Shown: positions 1 to 12,215, counted from the stretch's first letter. The stretch is 64,000 nucleotides of DNA from Pterois miles (GCA_947000775.1 CAMQGK010000052.1:32642501-32706500); one strand, 5' to 3'. A program made the numbers and translations. Notes: generated by a model not told the origin, from the letters alone.

Positions 1-1320
1 AGTTTTGATATTTTAACAACGTAATGGAAAAAACACATCAGAAAGAAAGAAATGGTAATATCAGGTACAGTATTTATGTCTTACACTTGTCTGGATGGAA
101 TTTTTAATTGCTTCCTCTAAAATGTTTCATTTATTAAGCTAACATTATAGCCTACAACCATGTTTCCTGCAGCAGTAAGCGGTTGCTCTCAACAAAACTA
201 GCATTTAGCCAAAGACCCAGACATTTTTTCTCAAGAGCTGGTGGATACCAGAGGAGGACAGAAGTATGCTGCAGGAAAGGTTTGAGAGGTTTCTATGAAT
301 GTTTTGTTGTGGATTAATCGAACTACACATGAAACCCTCCATAAAAGAGCTATCTGCAAAGGCAATGACAGCCACCCTTCAAGTCTGAGTGTTTGATACT
401 CAAAAGATGGAGTCACATTATCACTTCAGAGTAGAGCTAAGCTAACAAATAACAGCCTCGTCTGAAAAACTGTAGCAGGAACTTAACTTTAAAATGCGAA
501 TTGTGTCCGTGGATTAACAAAGACAAAACAAAGACAAAACAACAACATCAACATCCATGACCCAAACAGAAGACGTGGTTTAAATGTCCGTCAAGTTCAA
601 ACAGTTTTTTAGTTTAACTTTAGCTGCTTGCTACATTGACTTAGCTCCAATAAGTAAAACACCCATAAAAACAAATTCAAAGAAACACCATGCACCATGG
701 TCAGCGTAAAAATGATTTCTAATTTCATTTTACGAATGATTTAATAGGAAGTTTCTCTCAGTTCTTCAGTACCTGAATCCTGCCTGATTGAGCATGCTAC
801 TACAGTGATTGCCAAGGAAACCACGTTTATATTTAACTGTTTCATCATCTGCTAATTGTCGCTCTGAATTTTGATCATCAGTAATATCAGTTAGGTTGTG
901 TCTATGCTTTACAGACAAATTAACATGTTGTAGTTGTTTTTTTTTTTTACTCTTGCTATAAAATGCTATGTGCTGTAAAATACAATTTAAAATTGCACCT
1001 CCTTCCTTTAATACCTGTACCTGCAATATCATTAATTAATCAAACTGACTACTGGCATCTGGTTATAGGACAAATTATGCTGGATAGAGTGTGTCACTTT
1101 TCCCAGCAGTTTCATCTAAACATTAGTTTTATACGTACAGTAGCAGCTCTAATGCAGAGTTAATGATGTGCAGATGGAGCAGGCAGCAGGGAGGGCTGAT
1201 GAGGGAATGAGCCACAGGTGTGCAGGACAGGGGAAGGCACAGGGCATCTGGACGAATCACTACTACTGGAAAACAACATGCACGTGCTTTTTCACAAGAT
1301 ATATGTATGGAAATGTGACT
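1..1320. other. Intergenic sequence, nothing recognised
   Basis: AT-rich sequence upstream of ncam1 with short homopolymer runs, for example a T-run near 937-948. The open frames here are short and show no family resemblance or splice structure. I see no gene or clear repeat family. Confidence 0.6.
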
Positions 1321-2395
1321 CTATGCTTTCTTTAAGTAGGTGATAATAGTGGGGTGGAGTTTTCATGCAAAATATAGAGACATTTTAAGAGGGGAGCTTT
1401 AAAGATTAAAACTGACTTACAATTTGTTGTAGCGACAACATAGTGAGAGGATTCCCCGAAGCAAATGGCAGACTGAAGAGCAGAGCAGCGACCCAGGTAG
1501 GAAGACATAAATATCTATTTAGTGTAGCAAAAGAGCTAAAGTCTATATTTATACAGATGCCACATGCAGTATGTGTGTTTACAAAGAGCAGAGACGGGGA
1601 CTTGGACTCAAGTCACACTTGAGTTGCACAAACAGTGACTTGAAACCTGCAAAAAAGTGACTAGAGGGATGTGATAAATTACAGTAGAAACTGTCAGTTG
1701 GAGACCTGTGTGGTAATAAAATACAGTAAAAATAGTTTACAGTTATTATTGCATGCCTAATAATGTCAGCAATCAGTTCCTGTTACCCTGAGTAACAGTC
1801 TATATCCATGTGCAGGGGCAAAATACAGTTATGTACTTTAAAGGAATGCGTTCATATACCAAACAACTTATCATTGCTGATACTGTATGCTAATACTGTA
1901 GGTAAAGGAGTGATGATACAGTACATGCTTTGAATTCCTTAGATATAGTTGTTCTAAGCAGATTGCATGGCATGCAGCAGATGGTAGAACTTATACAACC
2001 ATATCAGAGGTTTGAGACTTGGGACTTGATTTAGACTTGTAAAAAAAGACTTGTGGGCATGTATGTTAAAAAATTTGGGTTGATGTAATTATTCCATCTC
2101 AGGGTTGAGCTGAAGCTAATGTGAGGTTTGATGGGTTTGAGTTTGTCCAATCGAGTCCTGAAGTACAGGTAGCTGCTACACTAGTAGTACTCGACTCAGG
2201 TTGAACTTTTCCATCATCAAACATCACCTTTTAATTATTGGCAAGCTTTGTGGTGCCACTGACATATTTTATGATACTGTGGAACAATTTAAAGAGAAAA
2301 AAATGATCAGGTAGACACAGCTTGTGAATAAGCCAGCTTAAGTTAACAGTTTTACCACATTTACTTCATAAGGTGATAATAGATCATTTCACAGG
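1321..2395. repeat. Diverged local duplication, copy A
   Basis: This segment aligns by eye with 3181-5165 along its whole length. Shared blocks occur in order: the AACTGACTTACAATTTGTTG block (1410 and 3256), the GCGACCCAGGTAGGAA block (1488 and 3359), the tract around GAGTTGCACA (1621 and 3489), the GAATTCCTTAGATATAGTT block (1932 and 3971), and the CAGCAGATGGTAG block. The 11-mer AGGTGATAATA marks both edges of each copy (1338 and 2371 here). No coding potential was found. It may be an unclassified transposable element present twice or a simple segmental duplication. Confidence 0.75.
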
Positions 2396-3180
2396 CGTGA
2401 ACATAAACTTTCCAAATGTTTCCCAGTTTATTTCCTGTTGTGAGTGTCAGGTTTTGAGGTGGTAGACCCTTACACCCAGGACGAGAACCAGCGGTACTGA
2501 GGTGTACAGCAAGCATGGTGGAAAAGTGAGCAGTAACAGACATTTCTCCACAGCTCAGATTTTTGTTTGTGATTATAGACAAGTTACAAAAATTGACAAT
2601 GAACAACTCAACTTGATCCCCCCCTCACAAACACACACACACACACTGCTTTTCCCACCAATCAGAAGGCACATATCCACTCCCACAAGCAACTTAAATT
2701 AGTGGCAATATAATCCTAATATTTACATACAACATATAAATGAATATTACATAATATGAATTAAATAATATGCATGATTAATAGAATAAATACCCAATGA
2801 AGGCTAACTTAACAAACCGCTCTACCTCACTCCCCTCTCTCTTCCCTGGGACTTGGTCCAGCCTGACAGGCTAACTGAAATCAGCTGGACCCGAGGCTGA
2901 AGTTTTAGGTGTGCTCCCTGAAAACACTCCCCTGGAAGTAGGCCTCAAAGAGAGAGTTCCCCAAAATAAAAGCACATCATAAGAGCCTGCACTTTCTGTT
3001 TAAGTTTGTTTTCTTGAACATAACACCATCAGTTCACGTGTGTGTGTTTATCTTAGTGAGGGGGTGGTTTGCAGCTCCCTCACACAGAGTATGTGAATAA
3101 TATAAGCTGACAGGGAGTAAACATGGACCCAACCTGATGCCAAGAAATGAAATTTCATTGAAACGGTCTATATGCCAATG
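2396..3180. other. Spacer between duplicated copies, with a (CA)n tract
   Basis: Unique-looking AT-rich sequence separating the two duplicated blocks. It contains a short (CA)n run near 2629-2646 and an AT-rich patch near 2700-2790. No gene is visible. Confidence 0.5.
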
Positions 3181-3762
3181 TTGTGTTTACATCTAGGTGA
3201 TAATAGTTGGTTAGAGTTTAAAATGGAAAGACATTTAAAGTGGGGAAATATTAAAACTGACTTACAATTTGTTGTACCTTGCTTTTCCCCCTTGTGACAA
3301 ACTAGTCAGAAGATTTCCTGAACCAAATGGCAGACTGCAGACGGCAGAGAGCAGAGCAGCGACCCAGGTAGGAAAACACAAATACCGTTTGTTTTTAATG
3401 TGGCAAAAGAGCTGAAGTCTATACAGCTGTCAGATGTAGTATGCATGAGTGTAGAGCAGAGACCGGGACTTGGATTCAAGTCATACTTGAGTTGCACACA
3501 CAGTGACTTGAGACTTGGACTTGCAAAAAATGGCTAAAGGCTAGAGGGATGTGGTACATTACAGTAGATTATAAACTGTCATTTGTTGGAGATCCAGTGT
3601 AACTATACAGTAGGTTTGTACTCTAACTTATTAAAAATTACTGTAGGTCATGGATATTATTACGTCTGATTATGTCGTTCCTGTTAGCCTGAGTAATGAT
3701 AATCTTTATCCATTTATAGGAGCAAAACACAGTTATGTTCTTTAAAAGGAAGCAGGCTTTTT

Positions 3763-3955
3763 GTGGTGCAGCGGTTAGCAGTGGTGCCTCACAGCAAGAG
3801 GGTTTGAATCCGGCCGTGTTCTCCCTGTGTTAGGGTTAGGGTTGTCTCTGTGTGCCCGGTTATGGACTGGCAACCTGTCCAAGGTGAACCCCGCCTTCGC
3901 ACAATGCCGGCTGGAACTGGTGCCCCTGCGACCCCCAAAGATGGATGCTTGGTGC
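3763..3955 (+). mobile_element. tRNA-like SINE family fragment, copy 1
   Basis: The 5' part carries a pol III A-box-like TGGTGCAGCGG (3764-3774) and a B-box-like GGTTTGAATCC (3801-3811), which suggests a tRNA-derived head. The 3' part (about 3867-3914) matches the copy at 32480-32527 almost base for base, including GGTGAACCCCGCCTTCGC. The middle is shortened relative to the second copy and contains two TTAGGG units at 3830-3841. I recognise the family as widespread in teleosts but do not assign a database name. Confidence 0.65.
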
Positions 3956-4254
3956 TTCCATTGTGTGTTTTGAATTCCTTAGATATAGTTCTGTCATGTT
4001 CTAAGCAGATTGGATGGCATGCAGCAGATGGTAGCATTCATTATAACCAGAAGAGATTTGACTTGGACTTGCATAAAATGACTTGTGAGCGTCTACGTTT
4101 GAAGAGTTAGGTAGATTTAATTATTCCACCTCAGAAGCTAATGTGAGGCTTGATCGGTCTTAGTTAGTCAAATCGAGTGGGCCACTGAAGTAGTGTTATC
4201 TGTTGACACTAGTGGTGCTCATCTCAGGCTGACTGCTCCAGCCAGTAACTTTAC

Positions 4255-4976
4255 TAAGGCTAGCCCCTCTCTTCTCTGAGTCGACTAATCGGTCTTCAGT
4301 TTCAGCCGTGAGGCTGGCTCACTACATGCTGGCACTACAGATTGGTCCTCTATTTCTGAGGTCCATCTTACTGCTACTTTATGCTTTGCATTTGCTGCAG
4401 CTGCCATGATGGCAGTGGTTGTCCCTCCTTCTTCAGTCAGCTTGGTTCTCTATTGGCTATCGTTCTTTCCCATGTGACTACGTCATCAGCTGTCCTCAGG
4501 GTTCCCCACACACGAAAGGACATCAGATCAAAACAATGAATAGATTTAATATTTACCATTTGAAATGGGTGCAGCCACGATGGACTTCTGAGCCGATTGG
4601 GGGATGTGACAAACACTCTGAACATACCTCACACCACAGGAATATCTGGAAAGATCATTTTTACAAACACAGAACAAAATCTGGGCTTTGCCGGCAATCG
4701 TTGGGAGGGAGGAATCAGGCCTCAAATCAGCTTGATTCTCCTGTTGTGTGTGCCCGGCATTAGTTGACATTTTTATGCTTTTTTTTCTGGCGGAATGAAT
4801 TATTTTCAAGAAACTTATGAGCACATCTCTGGTAAACATGATATTTAAAGTGGTGTGTTTGTGTGATTCTTTGTGGGGAAAGTCAATTTTACAGATATGT
4901 TTATTAAATCAATTGATCGATTAGTTGGCAAGGTCGTATGACTGTTAATCGACTAAGAATGTTGAGGACAGCCCTA
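4255..4976. mobile_element. hAT-type nonautonomous element inserted in copy B
   Basis: The 722-bp segment starts TAAGGCTAG and ends CAGCCCTA, a degenerate hAT-style terminal pair. Both ends contain AGTCGA close to the terminus. It is flanked by a perfect 8-bp direct repeat AACTTTAC (4247-4254 and 4977-4984), the target-site length typical of hAT transposases. The segment is absent from the paralogous block at 1321-2395. It carries no transposase reading frame. Confidence 0.75.
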
Positions 4977-5192
4977 AACTTTACCATCAGCATGTATCGC
5001 CTTTGACTTAGTGGCTAGGTTTGTGGTACCACTGAGATATTTTATGGTACCATGGCACATTTTGAGAGAAATGATTGTTAATTTATCAGCTGGATGTGTA
5101 ATTATTAAGCCAGTTTTTATTAACAACTTTGACATATTATCTTCAAAAGGTGATAATATGTCAGTGTTGTTTTTATATCTTGCTCTGCTGCT

Positions 5193-5490
5193 TTAAAGGA
5201 ACAGGAGCATTTAGAGGAATCTATTTGCAGAAACGGAATATAATATTAAAAGGAATGTTTTCTATTCCTGAAAATAAGGATCGTGTTTGGTTGCCTTAGA
5301 ATGAGCCGTTTATATCTACAGACTGAGCCGGCCGTCTCTGAGTCAGCCTTCCACTTCTACAGACGCCCAGAAAGGACAAACCAAACACATTTTGGCATCG
5401 GCCAGCGGACTTCTCCTACCTGCTTGGCACACAGGAGAACTTTCAGTTGGTTGCAGTTTGCAACTTCACCACTAGATGCTCGATGAACCA
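5193..5490. mobile_element. Teleost MITE-like dispersed repeat (TTTAAAGG end)
   Basis: It begins TTTAAAGGAACAGGAGCATT. It then shows the series of blocks I recognise from an abundant teleost MITE family: the ATTCTGAAAATAAGG-like stretch, the GTTTATATCTACAGACTGAG block, the CCAGAAAGGACAAACCAAACAC block, and a terminal GTTGCAGTTTGCAACTTCACC plus CTAGATG. The distal end is decayed. The 67-codon frame through it is incidental. Confidence 0.6.
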
Positions 5491-5691
5491 GGCTCTTCAG
5501 AGAAAATTCCTCTGGAAACGCTGCTTATAAACTCAAATAACTAAACAATCTGCAATAAATATGTCCAAAAACTGAAATTTGGAAAAATGTATATATAAAT
5601 TAAAAATATTGCCTTAATTTCCCCAAATACATGATCCGGACGATGTAGCTGGTTTGGTAGTGTTAGAAATAACACCATAGTTGTTTTGCAT

Positions 5692-5960
5692 TTTAAAGGT
5701 GCTATTGATAACACTGATAACATTTTGCCACTAGGTGTCGCATTCTCCCTTTCCCTATTCCATGGTATTCACTTCTCAACAAGTTGTTGCCAGGCACCTG
5801 CTGTCAAACTCAGAGAGTTTATTTATTTATATTTATTTTATTTTCCCACCATGTGATACCCATATTGTTATACTATTGCCTCACAAGCTTTGCTGTACGT
5901 GGGAACCAAACAGTAGATATCTTATGCAGAGGTAAACAAAACATTCATTTTACACCTGTC
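5692..5960. mobile_element. Second TTTAAAGG-type dispersed repeat
   Basis: It starts TTTTAAAGGTGCTATTGATA and continues with TTGCCACTAGGTGTCGCATT, a motif I recognise from a dispersed fish repeat. The right boundary is uncertain and no flanking duplication could be fixed. Function unknown. Confidence 0.45.
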
Positions 5961-6305
5961 GAAATAAAAAAAAGATTCATTAACAATGATATTTTAGAAA
6001 TAATATAAAATCTAATATTACATATAATACATATAATGTAATAAAAGCCATATTTTTTATTTTGTATTTATTTGACACCATTCTACAAGCTCTGTGGATG
6101 TATTATTATTATTTTAGTAGTTATCTATATATTTTTTTCCAATAACACTTTCAATATATAATTCATATATAATGTATTTATATAACCAACTAGTATTTTT
6201 TTGTCTGAGCCACACTTTTGATTAGTCCTCAGTTTAGAATAATTATGTTGCTCCATGTGTGTCTAAACCTCAGTTAGCTGCTTTTTAAGCTCAGTAATCC
6301 GAATT
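5961..6305. other. AT-rich intergenic stretch upstream of the CpG island
   Basis: Very AT-rich DNA dominated by TAATATAA and ATATAT-like runs. It ends abruptly where the GC-rich ncam1 promoter region begins. No gene or clear motif is visible. Confidence 0.5.
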
Positions 6306-6309
6306 AGAC

Positions 6310-6713
6310 CCTCTGGTGACCATCTGCTGTCTCCGCCGGCTGCTCCGCTCCGCTCCGCGCACTACTTTGTTACTGCATTCACCTCAGCCCGCCCCCTCGT
6401 GAGTGCGTCTCTTGTGCGTGTGTGTGTGTGTGCGTGTGTGTGTGCGCGGGGGGTGGGTGGGGGTGTATTGCCTACCGGGCGGAGTAATTCGTGTTGGTAT
6501 CTATTGAGTGCATGTGTGTGTGGGTGCGTGCTACGGCTGCTGCTTGTCACTCATTGTGCCGTGAACACGGGAAGCGACAAGGACCAAAATTCCGTCCGGT
6601 AGCAGTTGTTGTCCCTGGAAAGGCTGATATCTGTTCCCGCTACCTCCCCGCAGAGACACCTCGCTGGTTAAAGTGCGTCTGCTCTTCAAGGAGAATATCT
6701 GTGACACATTACA
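6310..6713 (+). promoter_or_regulatory. ncam1: ncam1 promoter and 5' UTR region (CpG island core)
   Basis: The sequence changes from AT-rich to CpG-rich at about 6330, with repeated CCGCTCCG motifs. A GC box CCCGCCCCC lies at 6388-6396. A (GT)n tract (6413-6446) is followed by a G-rich run (6447-6465). No TATA box stands at a plausible distance, which fits the CpG-type promoter expected for this gene. The transcription start cannot be fixed from sequence alone. An upstream ATG at 6512 opens a frame that overlaps the main start out of phase. Confidence 0.6.
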
Positions 6714-6765
6714 ATGCTTCAAATAAGGGACCTCATCTGGGGATTGCTATTCATTGGCTGTGCAG
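6714..6765 (+). CDS. ncam1: Neural cell adhesion molecule 1, exon 1 (signal peptide)
   Basis: The exon encodes MLQIRDLIWGLLFIGCA plus the first base of the next codon. It matches the NCAM1 signal-peptide exon (mammalian MLQTKDLIWTLFFLGTA) at 11 of 17 residues, with the conserved D-L-I-W core and hydrophobic stretch. The start is supported by an A at -3 (ACAATG). The exon ends CAG|GTAAGA, a strong donor in phase 1, as expected for this gene. NCAM1 is an Ig/fibronectin-III cell-surface adhesion protein of neurons and muscle. This exon supplies only the ER-targeting signal, and the Ig domains lie on exons beyond the window. I cannot tell ncam1a from ncam1b. NCAM2 is less likely because its signal peptide has a different sequence. 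Confidence 0.88.
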
Positions 6766-7650
6766 GTAAGATGCTGACTTATTTATTATTCATATTAGGT
6801 TATTCTGAGGCTGTGGCCAGAGCAGAGCGTGTGGAATGCAGGCCGAGCTGCGCTTGTTGTGGAGCAGCATCCTCCGGTCCGGTCCTGGCGGCATCCCTGT
6901 CACTGACTCCGGGCGGTGGGTTAGGTTGGAGCTGGTACTCTGCACTAATCACCGTTCAACCAAAAGTTTCTCCAAGAAGTGAGAATGTTGTCTCTGTTCG
7001 AGCTCAGTACTGCGTGAAATACCCACTGGGACGCCTTTCCTCCAGTTTCGTGCTGTAGTTTGTGTCAGGAGGCGCTTGCTTCGGTGCATTTCTGAATATC
7101 TCAGAGAAGTATTACATCTCAGGTCCAGCTGGTTTGCTATCCGGAGTTATGGCACATTGTAGGTTTGTTTCTTTTTGAAAAAAATACCCACACGTGTCTG
7201 CGTTTTTTATGAGCTCATTTGTGCGGGGAAAGGTTAGTGGATGCTGGCTGACATGAGGACTGGTGGTGATGCAGCGACGCTTTTGTGGTCCCCTCATGCC
7301 AGCAGATACTGCTTATACTCTCTGTGGCTGATTGTGAGCCACCGTTTCCCGCTGCAAATATCTAATAACGTCAAGTAAACGGCACATGTGTTCACCCTGA
7401 AGTCCGCCTCGGCTCCCTCACTTCTGCTGGGTCAGCCGTGACGCACCGAGGATGCAGCGTCCGGAGCGTCGCTCGCTTCGCGGGGATGCTTTGTTTCTCC
7501 GGATTCAGGGACATTTTATCAAGATTTAATTACAACTGTGCGTCTCATAATAAACTCCGTTGGTTGGATGGGTTAGATGCAGCCCCCACTCCGACTCTGG
7601 CCATCATCGGATTTGGCACGAAAGCACTATTCTGCGCGGATGTGTAAATG
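6766..7650. promoter_or_regulatory. 3' half of CpG island, in intron 1
   Basis: CpG-rich sequence continues past exon 1 to about 7650, for example GTCCGGAGCGTCGCTCGCTTCGCGGGG spread over 7458-7485. It then falls to ordinary intron composition. Such shores often hold intronic enhancers or alternative starts, but no specific site can be named. Confidence 0.5.
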
Positions 7651-7943
7651 TGTGATTTTAGAGTTTAAGTCGGTGTGATCGTGTAGGTTAGCAGCCTCTG
7701 ACCTTCCTATGTGGCACGACCTCGGGTTTATTTCGTTTTTCTATGTTGCCAAACAGGACAGTGGAGTTTCCAACTTAAAAGCGCAGTGCGTTTTAGGCGC
7801 AAAATGACGTTGACAGGGACTGATTTGATCGTAGTTTTTTTAATTTGGTTGGTTGGGAGGAAATTCGTCATCCATTGAGGACGACTGAATAGTCATTCAA
7901 TGTATACAATAGAATCCAATCCCAGAGCTCCCATGGTTATATA

Positions 7944-7963
7944 GGGCGGGGGGTGGCGGGGGG
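7944..7963 (+). other. G-quadruplex-capable G-run
   Basis: Four or more GGG tracts separated by one to four bases (GGGCGGGGGGTGGCGGGGGG) on the coding strand, followed by a C-rich stretch. It lies 1.2 kb into intron 1. Confidence 0.5.
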
Positions 7964-8316
7964 CACTTCCCCCTAAACCCCCACCTTTCCCGCTCCTCAC
8001 ATCCTCCTTCCCCTCCCTACATCTGCCCCTCTTTCTATACACTGCAACTGTGCGCTCCAAGTGGAGTTTGAGGACCCCCAGGGGTCCTCGGAGAGAGGAA
8101 GAATAGTTTGATTTAATAATATTTCCATTTATTACACAATGTCCCAATTAGTATATACAAGGATGATTATTCTAACCTCAGGTTCAGATATTCCAGTGGT
8201 CTGCAGTTTTCTTTCTTCATTTCCTATTTTTGCCTTCAGTCTAACTTGTGTCAGAAGTAAAACCCCGCTATTTCCAGGCAACATTTGAACAAAAAAACAG
8301 ATCTATACTCATTAGA

Positions 8317-8339
8317 TGATGGATGGATGGATGGATGGA
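8317..8339. repeat. (GATG)n/(GGAT)n microsatellite
   Basis: About five tandem GGAT units (ATGGATGG pattern) in otherwise unremarkable intron. Confidence 0.8.
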
Positions 8340-9610
8340 CCAAGGGCCATTTGTTATTGACCAGGATATGTAGCCTACTGAGCCTAGCATTTTAAAGTTT
8401 ATAAATAATCTTGTCAGTACCCTCTGGTAGACAAATTATTGAATAAATTGTATTTGTAATTAGCTAAATTGGGCCAATATTGTTGGCTTGGTCAGGTTAT
8501 GGTTCTGTGGGCGTAATGCGTGTCAACTTGCAGAACTGTGACTTGACAATATTTGCGTACACACAACTAAACTATATGCATCTGAGATAAACATCGATTA
8601 AACCCAGGTTTTATGTAGTTTTGAGGAGTATTTTTGAGGTATTTTCAACAGTTTCCTGCCACCTTTCACACCCAAACAGTGTGCCAACTCGTCACTGTTA
8701 GTTGTGTGGAGGGCGGTGTGGTACCAAGAACACTTGGGATGTTAATTTATTTCCATATGATTCATGATCCTGCCGAAATAATCTGCCGCCCCCGCAATTC
8801 ACTGCACCTCACATGGCAGGGAAAGTGAAAGGAACCAAGAGGGAGATAATTAGACAACTGTGCCTCAGCTCTGCTCTTTTGCAGTAGGGGAAGAAATTCA
8901 AAGAAATTGATCACATTATTTGATAGGCCCAGGGTATATTAAAAGGGTAATGACAGTATCACACAGTGTGAAGGCTGAGCAATTTAATTACATTTATTGA
9001 TTTCCAGTTCCTGTTCCAGTTCAATGATAATTAAATTTCAAGACTAGTCACAAACATTAGGATGGGAAGCCACACCGTCTTTCAAAAAAATGATTGAATA
9101 ATGGCCGTATTAAATAGAGTATGATTTTAGAAGTGGAGACAGACAGTGGCCTTTCTTGTCTTAGTCTGTCTGCAGTCAGATGGATTGAGTCTGGTGTGTA
9201 TTACCAGGCCTGACCTTGTGTTATTGGAGTGATCTACCATATCCATGGTCATCATTCTGCAACCTGAAGGAGGGTAAGGTGATGGAGGCTAATGAGAGAG
9301 GCAAAACTATTTGTCACACCTATTCTAGAGTGAAAATGAGAATGCCTCCCTTGATGTGAAGTTGTTGGCTGACGGTTTGCAGAGAGGTGATACCTCGTGG
9401 CTGCTAATGCCTGAATATGATTGTCGATTAGAGTTTGTAATTTGTTGTTGCTATGCATTGGGAGGTTCATGCAGATGTCAATATGGAGGATAAAAACATT
9501 TACATCTTGATAACTTCCAATAGCTTTTATCATATCTTAAAAAAAGTTATAGCTTATTATTCATGTGAATGTCCAACAGCAGGAGCGATCGGAGAGCCTG
9601 CAGTGCAAAA
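8340..9610. other. Intron sequence, nothing recognised
   Basis: Mixed AT-rich sequence with no convincing exon, known repeat or structured element. Confidence 0.5.
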
Positions 9611-9611
9611 C

Positions 9612-9870
9612 CTGTTGTTTAGGTAACTACTACTAACTACTGCAAACTACCACTCGGTTAGGTTTAGGAAAATATCATAGTTTGGGTTAAAATACTGTAA
9701 GTATGTTTGTTACATATAATAACTACATTTCTTATGTAAAGTATGTTGGTGCCATTAGTTAAGCATATAAGGAATGTAGCAAAAGTAAAACGTTGGCCTG
9801 GTTTCTCACAGGAACAGCGATCTCCTTGGTGAAAGTCCTGTTTGTTTGACTCAACCAACTCGACCCTCTC
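9612..9870 (+). repeat. Dispersed GGTTTAGGAAAA-family repeat, copy 1
   Basis: The block GGTTAGGTTTAGGAAAATAT (9656) followed by TTTGGGTTAAAATA recurs in related form at 62384 on the plus strand and at 42700-42720 on the minus strand. I recognise the family as a common teleost dispersed repeat. Boundaries are approximate. Confidence 0.55.
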
Positions 9871-12215
9871 TGTATGTGGACTTTATCGCTACACAACCTG
9901 CACATCCTGGCTCACGATTACGTGGGTTAGATACACATGACAGTGCATTACTTTTCAGAAATGAAGGAGAACAGCCTATATAAAGAAGTGTACAGTCTTT
10001 TGGATTTCTGAGAGACTTTCAAAGTCATGCATCTGTTACTCAAACTGGACTTCCTCAATTGTATTTCTTCATTTCATCGGTAACTGAAACAACAAGCCCC
10101 CGCCAATGCAGCCCCTTGTGTTTCTCAAATGCTGCTTTTGGTCTGAATGTCCAGTTACTGCTGTGCACCTGTCAGTCCGTTTCTGCAGTTTAATGAAACT
10201 CAAGATACTGAGTTTGAGAGCAAAGCATGTCCACGTGCTTTTGCTGTTAAAGACAATGTGAAGTGAACTGTGAAGTTAATTTTGTGATCCTCTAGATATA
10301 CAGTAAACAATGTTTTTGTGCATCAAGCACAAAGCTGAAATCCAAAAATGAAAAAAGAAACACCAAGTTTAACTTAACATTCAGAGGGAGAGGGAAAATA
10401 CACAATTCCTAAATGGCAAACATATGGGACTTTAACTGCTGTGGTGAGTTCAAAGCCACTATGAAAATAATACAGGCTATTTTTGACTTAGGGGAACTGG
10501 AAAAAGCAGCCAAACAAGGGAAAATTATAAGGCGTTTTTAGTCTGCTCCCCGAATAAAACTAGATTCTGGGTCTTCAGAACTGTGCTCTGTAGCTGCAAC
10601 AAGACCCAGGCTGCATTCAAAGTGACATGTACACATTTTGTACCAATTTATTACAGCTTATGTTGATCAAATTCTCATCAGTGCAGGCGCTGCTCGGATT
10701 ACAGCTGTACCCCCTTTGGACTCCACTCATATTCAGCCATGTACTGCATATACTACTACTGTACAGTTATTATACAAGCAAAAACTGCTTCAGAAGTGAC
10801 TTCTTATTGACTCATAATTACAAGTTTAGTTGATTTGCCAGATGTGAGTTGTGCGCATATTCTACAGTGAATTTATTACTCGCATTTTCCATATAATTTT
10901 GCTTCTTTTTCCACTCCTTGCCACGTGTATTGTTTAAAACTATGACATTTTAGACATTTTTGGTTATAAACACAAAATCTGTTACACTTTTATACCAAAA
11001 GTGAAGAGAGGAGCACAGAGAGTGATGAATATACACAATCCTAAAGTCATTAGTGGTTGTTCGAGGCTAGAACATCGTATAAAGGTCATAAAATGAACAC
11101 AAGAGAATGAAACATACAGCAGTGGATCTTGATATATTATCCATAAATCCATGTCATCTCACAGTGCTTTTTATGCTGAATCAAAAAGTGCAGACAGTTC
11201 CAAACAGATGAGTTGAAAATGACTCTGCTGGCTGTTATATTTCTTCTCCGCTGACTGTTAGATGAGGATGGCCTGTCTTTGCATATTAATCAGTGCATGA
11301 ATAGAGACCAGTAATTTGCATTGTGTGAGCGATGAAGGCGTCCTATAGAGAAGTGAATGTGGGGAAAAAGAGAGAAAAAAAACAAGATAGAAGGAGATGG
11401 GCTTGTTATGCAGAATGGGGGCTGCCCCCCTCCCCGACCCCCGACCCTTTTTATTCTCCATCAGCACAGCATTACTGTGCAAAACTCAATAGACTATATG
11501 AGTGTGTATGTAGCTGTACAACTGGTAACCAACGCATTTTCTGATGGTTAGCATTATGCTCATGTTGCATGAACATTAAAGTCAATTAAGTAAAACTAAA
11601 TCATTTTCAGTACATGCAAGAAATGCAAAGTCTTTTCCACCAGGTGCCTCCCCAGCGCAGTGTTGTGTGACATTGTTAGATGCAGTTCCAGCCTGTACAT
11701 TGTATTAAACGTAATTACAAAATCATCCGTTTCTAGGAAGTTACTCAGCCATTTACCCTCGACAACTAAAAGTGATTACCATGCTGGCGACCAGGCATCA
11801 GCTTGATTTTGAGTAATTAAGATACTGTACTATACTATACTGTACTATACTATATGTCAGTTTAAGCCTCTGAGACCCACGGGATCCTGCTGTCTTTCAG
11901 ACACTTATCTTACACTTTACAAAATTTTAATCTTTAGTGTTGTCAGTTAACGTCTCCACCCACAATTACCGGTCTGCAAAAATACTAGTAATGCAGCTGT
12001 TGTTCACAGATCCCTCAGGAATGAATCCAGTATCTTTGTGCTGATTTCCCATCACAGATCCACTAGCCCTTCAGCGTTGTCTTGGATTGTGGATCCCTCA
12101 TATGACACGAACATCAGCTTGTCCATCATCTCTACTTTCAGAGATGAAACTTCAGGGGGGCTCATTTTGCTGTGTGCTGTCCCTGTTTTTTTATATGTTC
12201 AAAACAGGCCAAAGG
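9871..12215. other. Intron sequence with minor tandem tract
   Basis: No exon-like or mobile-element signal is recognised. A short ACTATACTGT tandem tract lies at about 11822-11858, and a C-rich run near 11425-11450. Confidence 0.5.

Larger units (their letters stand above)
3181..5165. repeat. Diverged local duplication, copy B, enlarged by insertions
   Basis: Second copy of the block at 1321-2395. It is longer because two foreign pieces interrupt it: a SINE-like repeat at about 3763-3955 and a 722-bp hAT-type element at 4255-4976. Removing the second piece restores the alignment with copy A. The edge motif AGGTGATAATA lies at 3195 and 5148. Confidence 0.75.

Noticed and set aside
3764..3811. 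A possible tRNA gene (A-box and B-box)
   Set aside because: The boxes belong to a SINE-like repeat. The cloverleaf acceptor stem is not visible, and the same family recurs at 32323.
3828..3841. Interstitial telomere-like TTAGGG
   Set aside because: Only two units, within a shortened copy of a dispersed repeat.
5283..5486. 67-codon plus-strand frame
   Set aside because: It lies wholly within a teleost MITE family sequence.
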